From: Variovorax sp. OK212
GTDB taxonomy: Bacteria > Pseudomonadota > Gammaproteobacteria > Burkholderiales > Burkholderiaceae_C
Direction of reading: 5' to 3'
DNA length: 64,000 bases
Assembly: GCF_900112425.1 (NCBI RefSeq)
Contig: NZ_FOLP01000015.1
Coordinates: 106,124-170,123, forward strand
Part shown: in pieces, positions 32,265 through 45,700 of the stretch
How positions within the stretch are numbered: position 1 is the first letter of the stretch
Layout: the number at the start of each line of letters is the position of its first letter
Notes under the pieces: generated by a model
What the model saw: the letters and a program-made list of their open reading frames with translations, nothing else
Told to the model about the DNA's origin: nothing
Database searches by the model: none
Made by a program: the position numbers and the translations under genes

Positions 32265-33280
32265 TGAGCGTCATGTCTTCCTCCAAACCCGAGTCCGTGC
32301 TTCAACGCCAGGCCCAAGCCTGGTGGGTGCGCCTGCACTCGGGCCAGGCCACCCGCGCCGACGCGGATGCGTTTCGCCAATGGGCGACCCACAGCACGGC
32401 GCATGCGCAGGCCTGGCGCGAGGTCATGCGGACGTGGTCCGCCCTCGATCCGCTGCTCGCCGAGGAAGCCGTGCGCCAGGCATCGCGCGCCCGCGCATTC
32501 CCCTGGTTCCGCGCCTTGTCCGGTACCTGGTCGGGCCTCTCGGCGGCCTTGCACTCCCCGGGGCGCCGGGCCTTTCTTGGCGGTGCGGTCGCGGCCTCGG
32601 TGGTTGCGGGCGTGGTCGCCGTCGATCCGCCGCTGGGGCTGTGGCCTTCGGTCGGCGAGCTGACGGCGGACTACCGCACCGCCACCGGGGAGCAGCGGCA
32701 GCTGGCGCTCGCGCAGGGCGTCAGCGTGCGCATGAACACGCAGACGCTCATCAACCGCATCGGCGCGGGCGCGAACCCGCACGGCATTGCGCTGGTGACG
32801 GGCGAGGCCGAGGTCGCGGCGAACGGTGCGAGCGACTTCCTCGTCGAGTCCGGCGGCGGCCGCCTGCTGGCCCGTGCCGCGCGCTTCAACATCCGCCACA
32901 CCGGCGCGCAGGTCTGCGTGACCTGCCTGGACGGCCGTGTGACGGTGTCGGCGAACGGCGAACAGCGTTCGCTCGAAGCAGGGCGGCAGGTGACCTATGA
33001 CCAGCAAGGCCTGCGCGAGGTGGTGCGGGCGGACGAGGCCAGCGTGAGCACGTGGCGAACGGGCGTGCTGTCGTTCGACCGCATGCCGCTGTCGGAGGTG
33101 ATCGACGAGATCAACCGCTACCGGCCCGGCAAGGTCTTGCTGCGCAACGACACGCTGGGCCGCACGCTGGTGCGGATGCAGCTGAACCTGCGCAGCATCG
33201 ACAACGCGCCCGTGATGATTCGCGAGCTGTACGGCGCACGGCTGCGCAGCCTGCCGGGCGGCATCGTGGTGCTGAGCTGA
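32264..33280 (+). CDS. FecR-family anti-sigma/sigma regulator, module 2
   Basis: The 338-residue product has a DUF4880 domain (about 16-62, with WWVRLHSGQATRADADAFRQ), RRAFLG (101-106) just before the membrane segment (about 104-120), a periplasmic FecR domain (about 135-250, with CVTC) and an STN-like C-terminus (about 270-338: SFDRMPLSEVIDEINRYRPG, ending LPGGIVVLS). The RR-x-FLG motif resembles the twin-arginine signal shown to be needed for FecR insertion in E. coli. It is collinear with the module 1 FecR. Its cytoplasmic domain is expected to bind the ECF factor at 31704. Confidence 0.9.
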   Translation: MSVMSSSKPESVLQRQAQAWWVRLHSGQATRADADAFRQWATHSTAHAQAWREVMRTWSALDPLLAEEAVRQASRARAFPWFRALSGTWSGLSAALHSPGRRAFLGGAVAASVVAGVVAVDPPLGLWPSVGELTADYRTATGEQRQLALAQGVSVRMNTQTLINRIGAGANPHGIALVTGEAEVAANGASDFLVESGGGRLLARAARFNIRHTGAQVCVTCLDGRVTVSANGEQRSLEAGRQVTYDQQGLREVVRADEASVSTWRTGVLSFDRMPLSEVIDEINRYRPGKVLLRNDTLGRTLVRMQLNLRSIDNAPVMIRELYGARLRSLPGGIVVLS

Positions 33281-33330
33281 CGCCGTTCGAATAATTTACG
33301 GGTTGGGCCGCGCAGGCTCGTCATGGAGGT

Positions 33331-33705
33331 ATGGAACCGATGCCTCATGACGACCGGCCGCGCACCGCGCGCAGCGACGACGCCTGCCTGGGCGAGGCGC
33401 TGGACTGGATCGTGCGCCTGAACCGCCTTCGCGCGAGCGAGACCGATGTTCTCGCGCTCCAGGGCTGGTGCGCGCGCAGCGCATCGCATGCGCGGGCCTG
33501 GCGCGAGGCCCTGGCGTTGTGGGGGCTGCTGTTGCCGGCCGCACGCGCGCCGTTGCAGCGCAAGCGACGCCGCGGCGCGGCCAGCCGCCCATCGATCGCC
33601 AGCGCCGCCGGCGACATCCGGTTCTTCGATCGCAGCGCCGCAACAGGTGCCGCGCCGGACATCTCGTCCTCCTCGCAACTCCGCCGCAGGCACTCATGGT
33701 CTTGA
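33331..33705 (+). CDS. stand-alone DUF4880 (FecR N-terminal) domain protein
   Basis: The 124-residue product contains only the cytoplasmic part of a FecR: residues about 20-70 carry ALDWIVRLNRLRASETDVLA, QGWCARSASHARAWREAL and LWGLL, the DUF4880 pattern. After that come a basic stretch (RKRRR) and a Ser/Arg-rich tail, with no membrane segment and no periplasmic domains. GGAGG (33326-33330) directly abuts the start; a second Met follows at codon 4. It lies 50 bp after a complete FecR and overlaps the giant gene by 10 bp. It may be a soluble sigma-binding protein, for example for the orphan ECF factor at 46737, or the remnant of a decayed FecR. Confidence 0.6.
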   Translation: MEPMPHDDRPRTARSDDACLGEALDWIVRLNRLRASETDVLALQGWCARSASHARAWREALALWGLLLPAARAPLQRKRRRGAASRPSIASAAGDIRFFDRSAATGAAPDISSSSQLRRRHSWS

Positions 33706-36700
33706 ACCCGTACACCACCCGTTCGCGCCGTTCCACGCTGGAACCCCGCGAGTCCGCTGCCGGCGGCGATCTCCGATTGACGCCGCTTTCGCGCGCGGTG
33801 GCCGTGGCGCTCGCCGCGCTCGGCGCCCTGGCGCCCGCGCACACGGCCCAGGCGGCGCAAGCCTTCAGCCCCGCATGGTTCGCCAGCAAAGGGGCTGCGC
33901 AAGCTGGTGCCGTGCAAACCGGCCGGCTGCCGAACGGCATGCCGGCGTCGAGCCTCACGAACCCGGCGCAGCAGCAACAGCAGGCGAACGAGCAGCTGCA
34001 GCGTTCGATCGGCAACCTGGCCCTGGCCGCGCAGGCCATTGCCGCGCAGCAGGCCGTACAGGCGGCGGCGCGCGAGGCCGCGCTGAAGAACCCGTCTTCC
34101 GTGCCCGACGGCCTGGCAGACGGCGGCTTGAAGATCGACACCCACAGCCTCACGGCCGGCTGGGCCAATGCCAACGCACCGGTGCAGTCGCAGCAGGCCG
34201 ACGGGCGCACGAACGTGGCGATCCAGCAGACCGGCGACAAGGCCATCCTGAACTGGGAGACCTTCAACGTCGGTCGCAACACCACGGTCGAATTCAGGCA
34301 GCAGGCCGACTGGGCGGCGCTCAACCGCGTGAACGATCCGCAGGCGCGGCCTTCGCAGATCCAGGGACAGATCAAGGCCGACGGCACGGTGCTCATCGCC
34401 AACCGCAACGGCATCGTCTTCAGCGGCAGCAGCCAGACCGACACGCGCAACCTGGTGGCGGCCGCCGCGCGCATCGGCGACGAGCAGTTCAAGGCGCGCG
34501 GCATCCACAGCGCGAAGACCGGCGACAGCCATGCGCCGAGCTTCACCGACGCGGCCGGCGCCGTGCGGGTGGAGGCGGGCGCGCAGCTCACGACCCGCAC
34601 GCCCGCCTCCGTCAAGCAGGGCGGCGGCTACGTGCTGCTGATGGGCCAGGAGGTGAGCAACGCGGGCACCGTCACCGCGCCGCGCGGGCAGGTGCAGATG
34701 GCCGCGGGCGACTTCTTCATCGTGCGCCCCGGCCAGGGCACGGCGGCCAACCAGGCCTCGACCACGCGCGGCAACGAGGTGTCCCCCCAGTTCGTCGCCG
34801 GCAGCACGGCGGGGCACGTGCTCAACACCGGCCTGCTTCAGGCGCCCGAGGGCGACATCACGCTGGCCGGGCGCAAGGTGGTGCAGGACGGCGTGGCGCT
34901 GGCCACCACCACGGTGGACACGCGCGGCACCATCCACCTGCTGAACTCGGCGAGCGACAAGCTCGGCAGCGTCACGGTCACGCAGCGCGCGTTGAACGCG
35001 GTGCTGCTCGACGACAGAGGCGGGCGCACCGCGCTGGACAGCCAGCGCGACGCCGCCATCGCCGAATCGGGCAGGCAGAACAGCCTGCGCGCGGCGACCG
35101 GCGTGTTCGACAACCTCTCGCTGCTGAACGACCGGCAGGATCTTTCGCGCATCGAGATCGTCTCGGGCGGCAACGTGCTGTTCGAAGGCGGCTCCACCAC
35201 GCTGGCGACCGGCGGGCAACTGGCCGTGAGCGCGGGCAAGCTCGCCGGGCGCAGCACCGTGGCCGACGGCGCGCGGCTCGACGTGTCGGGCGCGGTGGGC
35301 GTTCGGATCGCGATGGCCTCGAACAACGTGCAGATCAACATCCAGGGCAACGAGCAGCGCGACGCACCGCTGAACCGCGACACCTCGGTGCTGAACAACG
35401 CCAACGTATGGATCGACCGGCGCAAGCTGGTGCGCGTGGCCGCCGGCGTGGGCGGCTACGACAAGGAGCGCTGGTATACGCCGGGCGGCCTGCTCGAAGT
35501 CGGCGGCTACCTCGGGCTGCAGGGTCACGGCATCGGGGAATGGGCCGCGCAGGGCGGCAGCGTCGTCTTCGGCGGCGGCGAGCTGGTGACGCAGGCGGGC
35601 TCGAACATCAATCTCTCGGGCGGCACGCTCGACGTGCAGACCGGCGCCATCCGCCAGAGCTGGCTCAAGGGCAAGGACGGGCGGCTCTACGAGGTGTCGA
35701 ACGCACCGGCCAACGTCGAATACACCGGCCTCTACAAAGGCTTCGAGGACGCGCACAAGCGCTGGGGCGACAAGACCACGGGCTACTTCTACAACCCGCT
35801 GATCGGAGCGCAGAGCCGGCTCGAAAACGGCTACACCGTGGGCCGCGACGCGGGCCGGCTGGTGGTGTCGACCGGCGCCGCGGTGCTGGAAGGCGACATC
35901 ACCGCCACCGCGTACCAGGGGCCGCGCCAGACAGTGAAGGGCGACGCCGCGCTCGACGGCTATGCCCAGTCGCACAACGCGGCGGCGCAGGCCGCGCAAC
36001 TGGTGCTCGGCAGCTACACGACCGGCTACAACCCGCAGGCCGGGCCACTGCCGGTGGGCGCCTTTCGCATGCTCGCACCCACGTTCGAGCGCATCGTGTT
36101 CGACGATGCGCAACCGGATCTTGGCGCGGGGCTGACGCCGGACGGCGTGCTGCCGCAAGCGCGCAAGGACGTCCTGTACATCAACAGCAAGCGCCTGAGC
36201 GGCTTCGGCCTCGGCGCGATCACGGCCCTGGCGAACGAGAGCGTGACGGTCGACGGCGGCCTTGCGGTGTCGCCGGGCGGCAGCATCGAGCTGTTCGCGA
36301 CCCAGGTTGCCGTGAACGCGGACCTCACCGCGCGCGGCGGCGCCATCGTTGCGGGCAATGCCGCGGCGCCGCTGATGCGCGCGGGCCTCACGCCCGTGCT
36401 CTTTCCGGCGCCGAGCGCCGAGAAGCCCGGCGAAGTCGTCATCGCCAAGGACGCGACGCTCGATGCGCGGGGGCTGTGGACCAACCTGCAGCTCGATCCG
36501 GGCAACGGCCTGGGCCTGCCGTACCTTGACGGCGGCCGTATCGACGTCCGCAGCGCGGGCGCGGTGACGCTCGCGGCCGGCACATCGGTCGATGTTTCTT
36601 CGGGCGGCGCGGTGCTGGTCAACGGCAAGACGCGCGGCGGGCGCGGCGGCGACGTGACGCTGGGCGCGGACATGACGCTCGGGCAATCGACCACGCACGG

Positions 36701-39700
36701 CCTGCTCACGGTCGACGGCGACATCCGCGGCGACGGCGTCAACGGCGGCGGCACGCTCAAGCTGATATCGGGCGGGGGCCTCGTGGTCGGCGGCCAGGTG
36801 CGCGGCACGGGCGGCATGCTGAATGCGGGCGAGCGCGCGCCCTTCGACCTGATCCTGCTGCAGGACTACCAGGTCCGGGCCGGGGATCTCCTGGCGGTGG
36901 ACTACACCTACGAACGCACGCAGGCGCGGCCGGGCGAGGCCGTGGGGGCGGCGCCGGTCTTCGGCAACGCTCCGGCAAACGCCGTTGTCCTGGCGGCCGA
37001 CTGGAAACCGCCCGAAGCATTGGCCGGTACCGGCGCTTACACCTTGCAGGCCATCGTCAACGGCGCGACTCGGTTCTTCGACATCGGCCGGGCGGCGGCC
37101 GGGGCAATCATCCCGACCTTGCCGGCAGGCTCCACGTTGATCGGAATCACCAACACCTTTGCGTTCCCGCTGGGCTACAGCGTGCCGGCGAACGTGTTCC
37201 CGAACGGGATTCCCGTCACCCCTCAAGTCCTGACGGTCGCCGCCGGCCAGGCCGCACCGGTGGACTTCACGCTCGCAAGCGGCACCCAGGTGGCCGCCGG
37301 CTCCGTCTTCCGGCAGGACATGGCCACCCGGCCCAACACCGCGATCGACGCGGCCGTGCTGCAGTCGGGCTTTGCGCGCTACGACCTGAACGGCCACCTC
37401 GGCGTGATCGTGGCCGACGGCGCGCGGCTCGATGTCCGGATGCCCGTGTACCGGTTCACCGACGGATCGAACACGGTCGCGACCGGCCGCGACCCCGCGG
37501 CCGGCCTCGCGCTCTGGATGCCGCCCGTCTGGACGGAAGACCCGGTCAAGGGCGTGCTCACCCAGCGCGGCGGTGCCAGCCTGACCTTGCAATCGACGGC
37601 GGGCTCGGGCACCGCGTCGACGTCCACCGGCCCCATCGACATCCGGCCAGGCACTGCGATCGATGTCGACCCCGGCCAGGCGATCACCTTGCTGGGCCGC
37701 GACGTCACGGTCGAGGGCAAGCTCAGCGCACCGGGCGGCACGATCGCGATCGACCGGCCCCAGACCACGGCGCTCGCAACGCCGGGCCTCGTCTGGATCG
37801 GCGACCGCGCCGTGCTGGATGTCGCCGCACGCGCGGCCACCGCGCGGGACATCTTCGGGCGGACCTACGGCCAGGTGGCCGACGGCGGCACGATCAGCAT
37901 CGGCGGCGCGCTCGACTGGGACACGACGGGCGAGGCAAAAGCCGCCGATGCGTTCATCGTCATCCGTCCGGGGGCGCTGCTCGATGCCTCGGGCACGCGC
38001 GCCACGCTGGATCCCTCAGGCAACGCGGCGGGCCGCTCGCCGGCCCCCGTCACGGTGGCCAGCAACGGTGGCTCGATCGTGCTCAAGTCCAACCACGGCC
38101 TGTACCTGGACGGCACGCTGCGTGCGGCGGCCGGCGGCGAAGGCGCCGCGGGCGGCACGCTCGCGCTCGCGCTCGCATCGCCGATCTATGAGAAGGCGAC
38201 CACCCGCGGCGACGTGCTGCGCCACCGCGAACTGGTGCTGGCGCAGACGCAGGGCGACAGCCCGGTGGCGGCGGCGCAGACCGTGGCGCACGCCAGGCGC
38301 GGGATGCTCACGGGCACCGCGCGCGTCGGCGTCGACCGCATCGAGGCCGGCGGCTTCGGCAATCTTTCGCTGCTGGTGGACGGGGCGCTCAGCTTCGACG
38401 GCAACGTCGCGCTCGACATGGGCCAGAGCCTGCGGCTGTATTCAGGCACCTACGCGCACGGCGAAAACACGGCGGCCGGCTCGACGGTGTCGCTGTCCGC
38501 GCCCTATGTGCGCCTGGCCGGCGCGACGCGCAGGGCCGCGGGCGACGCACAGGTCATGGCGATGGCCCATTGGGACAACGGCCCGTCCAACCAGCCGGGC
38601 GACGGGACGTTCTCGGTGCTGGCGGACCTGATCGATGTCCGCGACGCCGCCGGCTTCGGCACCCACGCGGAGGTCAACCTGGGCATCGAGGGTTACACGG
38701 TGGACCGGCGCGGATTCGAAACCGTCGACCTGACGAGCCGGGGCGACATGCGCCTGCTCAAGGGCGGCGTGCTGACAGCCGGCAACATCCGCCTGACCGC
38801 CGCGCAGATCTACCCGGGGACCGGAACGGCCAACACCATCACGGCCGGCTACAAGCGGGGCAGCGGCTACGTTCCGGGCAGCGTTCTGTCGATCCACCGC
38901 TACGGCGAAGGCGATGTCGCGTTGCCCTATTCGGCCTTCGGCAGCATCAACCTCGGCGCCGAGACCATCGAGCAAGGCGGCATCGTGCGGGCGCCCCTGG
39001 GACGGCTGACCCTTGGTACGGAAGTCGATCCCGTCACGGCTGCGACGAACCGCGTGACGCTGCTGCCCGGCAGCATCACCTCGGTGAGCGGCGAAGGCTT
39101 GCTCATGCCCTACGGCGGCACGGTCGATGGCCTGAGCTACCTGTACAACGGCCAGCCGGTGGTGCTCAAGGGCGTGGGCGACCTGGACAGCGGCGTCAAG
39201 GTGAACACGCGCCACCTGGACGCGCAATCGGGCTCGGTGCTCGACCTGTCGGGCGGCGGCACGCTGGTGGGCGCGGGCTTCGTGAGCGGGCGCGGCGGCT
39301 CGGTCGATGTGCTCGCCACGGCCCTGGCCAACGTGAATCCCGCCAACGGCTTCAGCCGCGCCGGCAATGCCGTGTATGCCATCGTGCCCGGCAGCGCGGC
39401 CAGCCATGCGCCGGTGGCGCCCGACGCGGGCTTCGGCACGCCGGGCATCGGCCAGCAGATCACCGTGCCCGCGGGCGTGCCCGGCCTGCCTGCCGGCACC
39501 TACACGCTGATGCCCTCGAGCTACAGCCTGCTGCCGGGCGCCTTCCGGGTGGAGATCGGCGCGGCCGACCGCATCGGCCTGGCGGGTGTCACGAGCGTGG
39601 GCAACGGCTCCTATGTTGCGGGTGGCCACCTGGGCGTTGCCAACACGTCGATCCGCGAGGCGCTGCCCAACCAGGTCGTCATCACGCCGGGCGACAAGGT

Positions 39701-42700
39701 GCGCAGCTATTCGAGCTACAACGAGACCGGCTACAACGCCTTCGTGCTGGCCGACGCGGCGCGGCGCGGCTTCCTGCGCGCGGCGCTCACGTCGGACGCG
39801 AAGACGCTGGACATCATGCTGTCCAGGCCGTCCGCGGAGGACGCGGACCGGACCGCGCTGAAGTTCGACGGCGAACTGCGCCTGGGTGCGCAGCCCGCCA
39901 GCGCGGGCTTCGGGGGGACGGTGAGCGTGCGCAACCTCGGCGAGGTTCTCGCCGCGGGGCGGGCGGCCGACGAGACGCTGGCGGGGGCCTCGGTCCACGA
40001 CAGTGAATTGAACAAGCTGGGTGGGTCGCGCCTGGTGCTCAACGGCACGCTGGGCCCCACCTATGGCCAGCGCGGCCGGATTGTCGAGATCGTGAGCGCC
40101 GGCAGCCTGATCGTGCGCAGCGGCGCCAGCCTGTCGGCGGGCGAGCTCATCCTCGCGGGCGCGCCTTCTCCCATCGCGGATGGCCGCATCACCGTCGAGG
40201 AAGGGGCATCGCTCAGCACCATCGGCAGGGGGGCGGCGAGCTATGGTTCGAACGACGGCTATGTGTTCGTCGGCACCGGGGTGGTCGCGCTGTCCAACGG
40301 CTGGTTCAACCTTCTTCTCGCGCAACCTGCCGTGGGGCAAGGGTCCGGAACGGTTGCCATCGATATCGGCAGTTGCGTGAGCGCGGCCTGCAACGCAGCG
40401 ACCCGGCTGGTGTCGGGGGGCACGCTGGCGATCGCGACCGGGGGCGCGCTGACTCTGGCCGACAACGTCTCCTACGGAACGCGCAACCTCTCGCTGGCAC
40501 TGGCCGCGGTCAACCTGGGCGAGGACGCCGGCATTGCCGCCGCAAGGGCCGCCGGGCAGCTGCCGAGCGGGCTGGTGCTCAACCAGGCCAAGCTGGACCA
40601 GCTGCTGGCGGGCAACACCGCCACCGGCGCTCCGGCGCTGGAGACGCTGACGCTGAATGCGCGGGATGCAGTGAACACCTACGGCGCCGTGAAGCTCGAT
40701 GCGTCGAGCCTCGACCGGCTGGTGCTGGGCACGCCCGCGATCTACGGCTACGGCGCGGCGGGCGACGTGGTGGCGATCCGCGCCGGCGAGTTCGTCTGGA
40801 CCGGTGCCGAAGGCGCGCCCGGCGCCGCGGTCGCCGGGCTGCCGGGCGGCGGCACGCTCGACATCGCGGCGCGCTCGATCGTGCTGGGCCACGGCCCGTA
40901 CGCGCAGGCCGACGGCACGCAGACCGATGCGCGGCTCGCGCTGGGCTTTGCCGAGGTGAAGCTCACGGCCTCCGAGCGCGTGACCTCCAACGGCGGCAGC
41001 ACGCTCTCGGTGTATCAACGCCAGGGCGCGTACACGCCGGGCGAAGGGTATGCGTACGAAGGCGGCAACCTCGTGATCACGTCGCCGCTGCTGACGGGGC
41101 AGGCGGGCTCGAAGAACGTGATCACCGCGGGCGGCGCCATCACCGTGGCCGCGCCGGCAGGCGGTTCGACGGCCACTGGCGACGCACTGGGCGCCACACT
41201 GGAACTGAGGGGGAAGAGCGTCGGCCTGGAGGGCAGCATCGTGCTGCCCTCCGGGCGGCTGGTGCTCGCGGCAACCGACGGCATCGTGCTCGGCGCCGCA
41301 TCGCGCATCGACCTGTCGGGCCGCAAGGTGTCGCTGTTCGACGTCGACAAGTACAGCTGGGGCGGCGACTTCGTGCTGACCAGCGCGGCGGGCAGCATCA
41401 CGCAGGCCGCGGGCTCGGTGATCGATGTGTCGGCGCGCTTCAATCGCGGCGGCACGGTCGAGGCCACGGCACTGGGCGCGGCACTGGGCGCGGATGCGGG
41501 GCGCGTCGAACTGCTGGGCGCCATTCGAGGCAGCAGCAGCGGCACCTACGACGCGGGCGGCACGGTGGTGCCCTACGACGCGGGCGAGCTCACCGTGCGC
41601 GCGCAGACGCTGGGCGATTTCGCCGACCTCAACCGCCGGTTGAACGAAGGCGGCGTGTTCGGTGCGCGCCGCTTCCAGGTCAAGCAGGGCGACCTGGTGG
41701 TGGGCGATGGCGTGAAGGCCCGCGAGGTGTCCATTGCCGTCGATGGCGGCAACCTGCGCGTGGACGGGCGCATCGACGCCAGCGGCTTCCAGGTCGGCAC
41801 GATCCGCCTTGCGGCCAAGGGCGACCTCACGATCGACGGCACGCTCGACGCGCATGCCACGGGCCTGCGCGTGGACAGCTACGGCAAGATCATCGACAGC
41901 CCCAACCGGGCCGTCGTGGACCTCACCAGCAGCGAAGGCATGCTGACGCTGGGCGGCGGGGCGCGCATCGACCTGCGCGCCGGCACCGGCGTGGCCGTGG
42001 GCGCCGGGCGCGGCCAGAACGATGGCCGCTCGCGCGGCACGCTCGACCTGAATGCGCCGCGCATCGGCACGGACGACGTGGCGGTCACCGTCAACGGCAC
42101 GCCGTCGATCCAGGGCGCGAAGACCATCGCGGTGAATGCCTTCCGCAGCTACGACGATGCGCCGCTGGCAGACCTGCCCGACGTGTCGGGCTACCGGCCG
42201 CAGCTCATCACGCAGGGCATGCTCGACCGCATCGACGGCGACAGCCAGGCCTTCATCAACGCGGCACTCGGCAACACGGCGCTGAGCAGCCGGCTGGCGG
42301 GCCTGGGCGGCTACCACCTGCGCCCCGGCGTGGAGATCGTCAGCGACCGCGTGAACAACCCCCATGGCGACCTCACCATCGACGGCGACCTGGACCTTTC
42401 GGGCCATCGCTACGGACCCGGCGCCGACCGCAGCGATCCGGCGCGGCGCGGCTACGGCGAACCGGGCCGGCTGGTGATCCGCGCGGCCGGCGGGCTCAAC
42501 GTCCACGGCAGCATCAACGACGGCTTTGCGCCGCCTCCGGCGACGCTGGACGACAACGGCTGGGTGCTGACGGAGGGGGGACGGGCCGCATTCGGCGGCG
42601 ACATCGTGGTGCCGATCGACAACGTGGTGCTCGACACCGGAACGGTCTTCGCTGCTGGATCGACCCTCAACTACAGCGTGAACGTGGCGGCGATGACGCT

Positions 42701-45700
42701 GCCCGCGGGCACTGTGCTGCCGGTGGACGCCGTGCTCACCGGCACGCTGAATCTCTCGGCGGGCACGGTGGTCGCCGCCAACATCTACAACGCCGACGGG
42801 TCGGTGGCCTATGCGGCCGGCACGGTGCTGCGAACCGCCACCGCGCTGGGCGCCGGCATGCGGCTGGGCGCCGGAACGGCGTTGCGCGCGCCGGTGGGCG
42901 TGGGCGCGCTGACCTGGCCCAAGGGCGTGGCGCTGCCGGTGGGCATGACCACCACCGGCCAGACCGTTCTCGCGCGCGGATCGCTGATTCCGTCGACGAC
43001 CACGATCGAACTTCCGGGCGACCAGCCCATCGACCTGCGGCCTTCGGTGAACGGCGTGCAGGGGCGCAACTGGGCGGTGGCGCCGATGCTCGGTGAAGGC
43101 GCCACGTCGTGGGACGTGCAACTGGTGGCGGGCGCCGATCTGGGTTCGGCGGACCGGCGCGCGCTGAACCCGGCTTCGACCGCGGCCATCCGGCTGGGGG
43201 ACACGCACGCGGTCAGGGACTACATCATTGGCAGGAACACGGTCATTACCTGGGGGCCGACCGCGAACGAAATGGGCGACTATGTCGAGGGCGACGAAGT
43301 GCCGGCGTCCGAAATGTGGGTTTGCGTCTTCGATCCGTCCTATTGCGTGGAGACGTCCGGCCCGCCCAGCGTCACGGGCAGTCAACTTGCCGCGCCGGCG
43401 TTCAGCGTGCTTCGAACCGGCACCGGCGATCTCGAGATGCTCGCCGCCGGCGACATCCGCATGGATTCGCTCTACGGCGTGTACACCGCCGGCTCGGCAA
43501 CGGCGGTCGACGCGGCGTACAACCGGCCGCGCGGCAAGGACGCCAGCGGTTCGCCGATCGGCCCGCAGTCCGAGCTGCTCGACTACGGCGCCGCCCTGGC
43601 GACCTACCGTGCCTGGTATCCCGACCAGGGGGGCAACGTGCTGATCTCGGCCGGCGGCAACCTGGTGGGCGACCTGGCGGGCAACGAGCTGTCGAGCGTG
43701 TTGCCGGGCAACTGGCTGTGGCGACAGGGCTCGGGCACGGCCGCCATCGACCAGGCGATCCCCACGTCGTGGTGGATCAATTTCGGTGCGTACACGGCCA
43801 CGACAGAGCGAAGCAACCGGAAGGCGCCGGACCTCACCGGCTTCACGGGCATCGGAACGCTGGGCGGCGGCGACGTGCGCATTCGCGTGGGCGGCGAGGC
43901 GGGAACGATCGGATTGCGCAGCGGCCAGAGCAGCGGGGCAAACCCGACGGACCGCAGCGAAGGCCTGGTGGTCGCGGTGGCCGGCACCGGCCGCGTCGGT
44001 GCCGACGGCACGCTCACGCTGACCGGTGGCGGCGACATCGACATGCGCGTTGCAGGCGCGCTCAACCCCAACCGCAACCTGAGCACAGGTTCGGAGAAGC
44101 TCGCCCTTACCGGCGCCGTTGCGAACCTGCGCGGCGCCACCGAGGTCAGCGCCGCATCCATCGGCAGCCTGGGCCTGCAGTACCTGTCGGGCACCTTCAA
44201 GTTTTCCGACCCGGTCGACGCACGGGGCATCGATCCGTTCTCGGCGAGCTATGCCAACGCCAGGGGTGGCATCAACCTCGTGCCGGGCGACACGGCGATC
44301 TACCTGCAGACGCGCGGCGACCTGGTGCTCGGCGGCGCGTCCGATCCGGGGCGCAGCGGCACGCCGAACAGTTCGGCCTTCTCGGTCGGTGGCCAGGCGC
44401 CCGGCTCGGGGGGGCAGGGGTGGTTCAGCCTCTGGACCGACCGCAGCGCCATCAATCTGACCTCTGCCGGCGGCCACCTGACGCCCACCATGGCGGCCGG
44501 CGACAACAGCCAGTTGCGCACCACCTCGAGGGACGCATGGATCGTCTACCCCTCCATCTTCCGGGCCGCGGCCCTGACGGGGAGCCTGTACTACGGCTAC
44601 GCGGCGTTGCCGCTCGCCGTGGGCAACCCCGACATGATCAGCTACGGCCTGACGCTCGCGCCGTCGGCCACCGGTGCGCTGGAGATGCTTGCGGGCGGGT
44701 CCATCTTCGCGGGCCAGTATTCGGTCGGCATGTCCGGCATGGGCACGCCGTTGCCCACGCCGTTCAACCCCGCATTCGCCGGCCAGGCCCATGGCGCCGG
44801 CAAGGTGCTTGTGACCAATGTCGCGAGCGACGGCCCGGCGATCTCCGGGCCCGTCGACCAGCCCACGCTCATCCCCACGCTCTTCGCGTTCGGCCCGAAC
44901 ACGGCGGCGGTGCCGCTGGACCGCGCGGGCGATGCACCGCCCGTGCGCTTCTATGCCGCGGGCGGCGACATCATCGGGTTGAAGACGGGCGAGGTCATCG
45001 CACGCGGCGAGAACACCTGGTACAACGCCGCCGCGCCGGTCCGCGTGATGGCGGGCCGGGACATCGTCAACACCGGCGTCGCACCGGGCGGCTCGACCGT
45101 GAGCTCCCAGGAACTCGGTGGCCGGCTGCGCGGCAACCTGATCGTCCACGGCAACGCCACCGATGTCTCCGTCGTCTCCGCCGGCCGCGACATCCTCTAC
45201 GCCAACTTCGACATTGCCGGCCCCGGCACGCTCGAAGTCTCGGCGGGCCGCAACCTGCTGCAGGAAGACCGCGGCGGCATCACCTCCATCGGCCCGATCG
45301 TTGCGGGCGACACCCGCCCGGGTGCTTCGGTTGCGCTGATGGCCGGCGTGGGCGCATCGGCCCTGGACATGTCGGCGATCCGCACGCGCTACCTCGATCC
45401 GGCGAACCGCGCCGAGGCCGGCGCGTCCCTGGCCAGCCAGCCGGGCAAGGCCGTGAAGACCTACGAGGCGGAACTCGGCGCGTGGCTGAAGGCACGCTAC
45501 GGCTTCAGCGGCACCACCGCGCAGGCGCTGGCGACCTTCGACGCGCTGGCACCCGAGCAGCAACGCATCTTCCTGCGCGAGGTGTACTACGCCGAACTGC
45601 GCGAAGGCGGCCGCGAGTACACCAACCCCGACAGCAGCCGCTCCGGTTCTTACCTGCGAGGCCGCGAGATGATCGCCACGCTGTTCCCCGACAGGGATGC

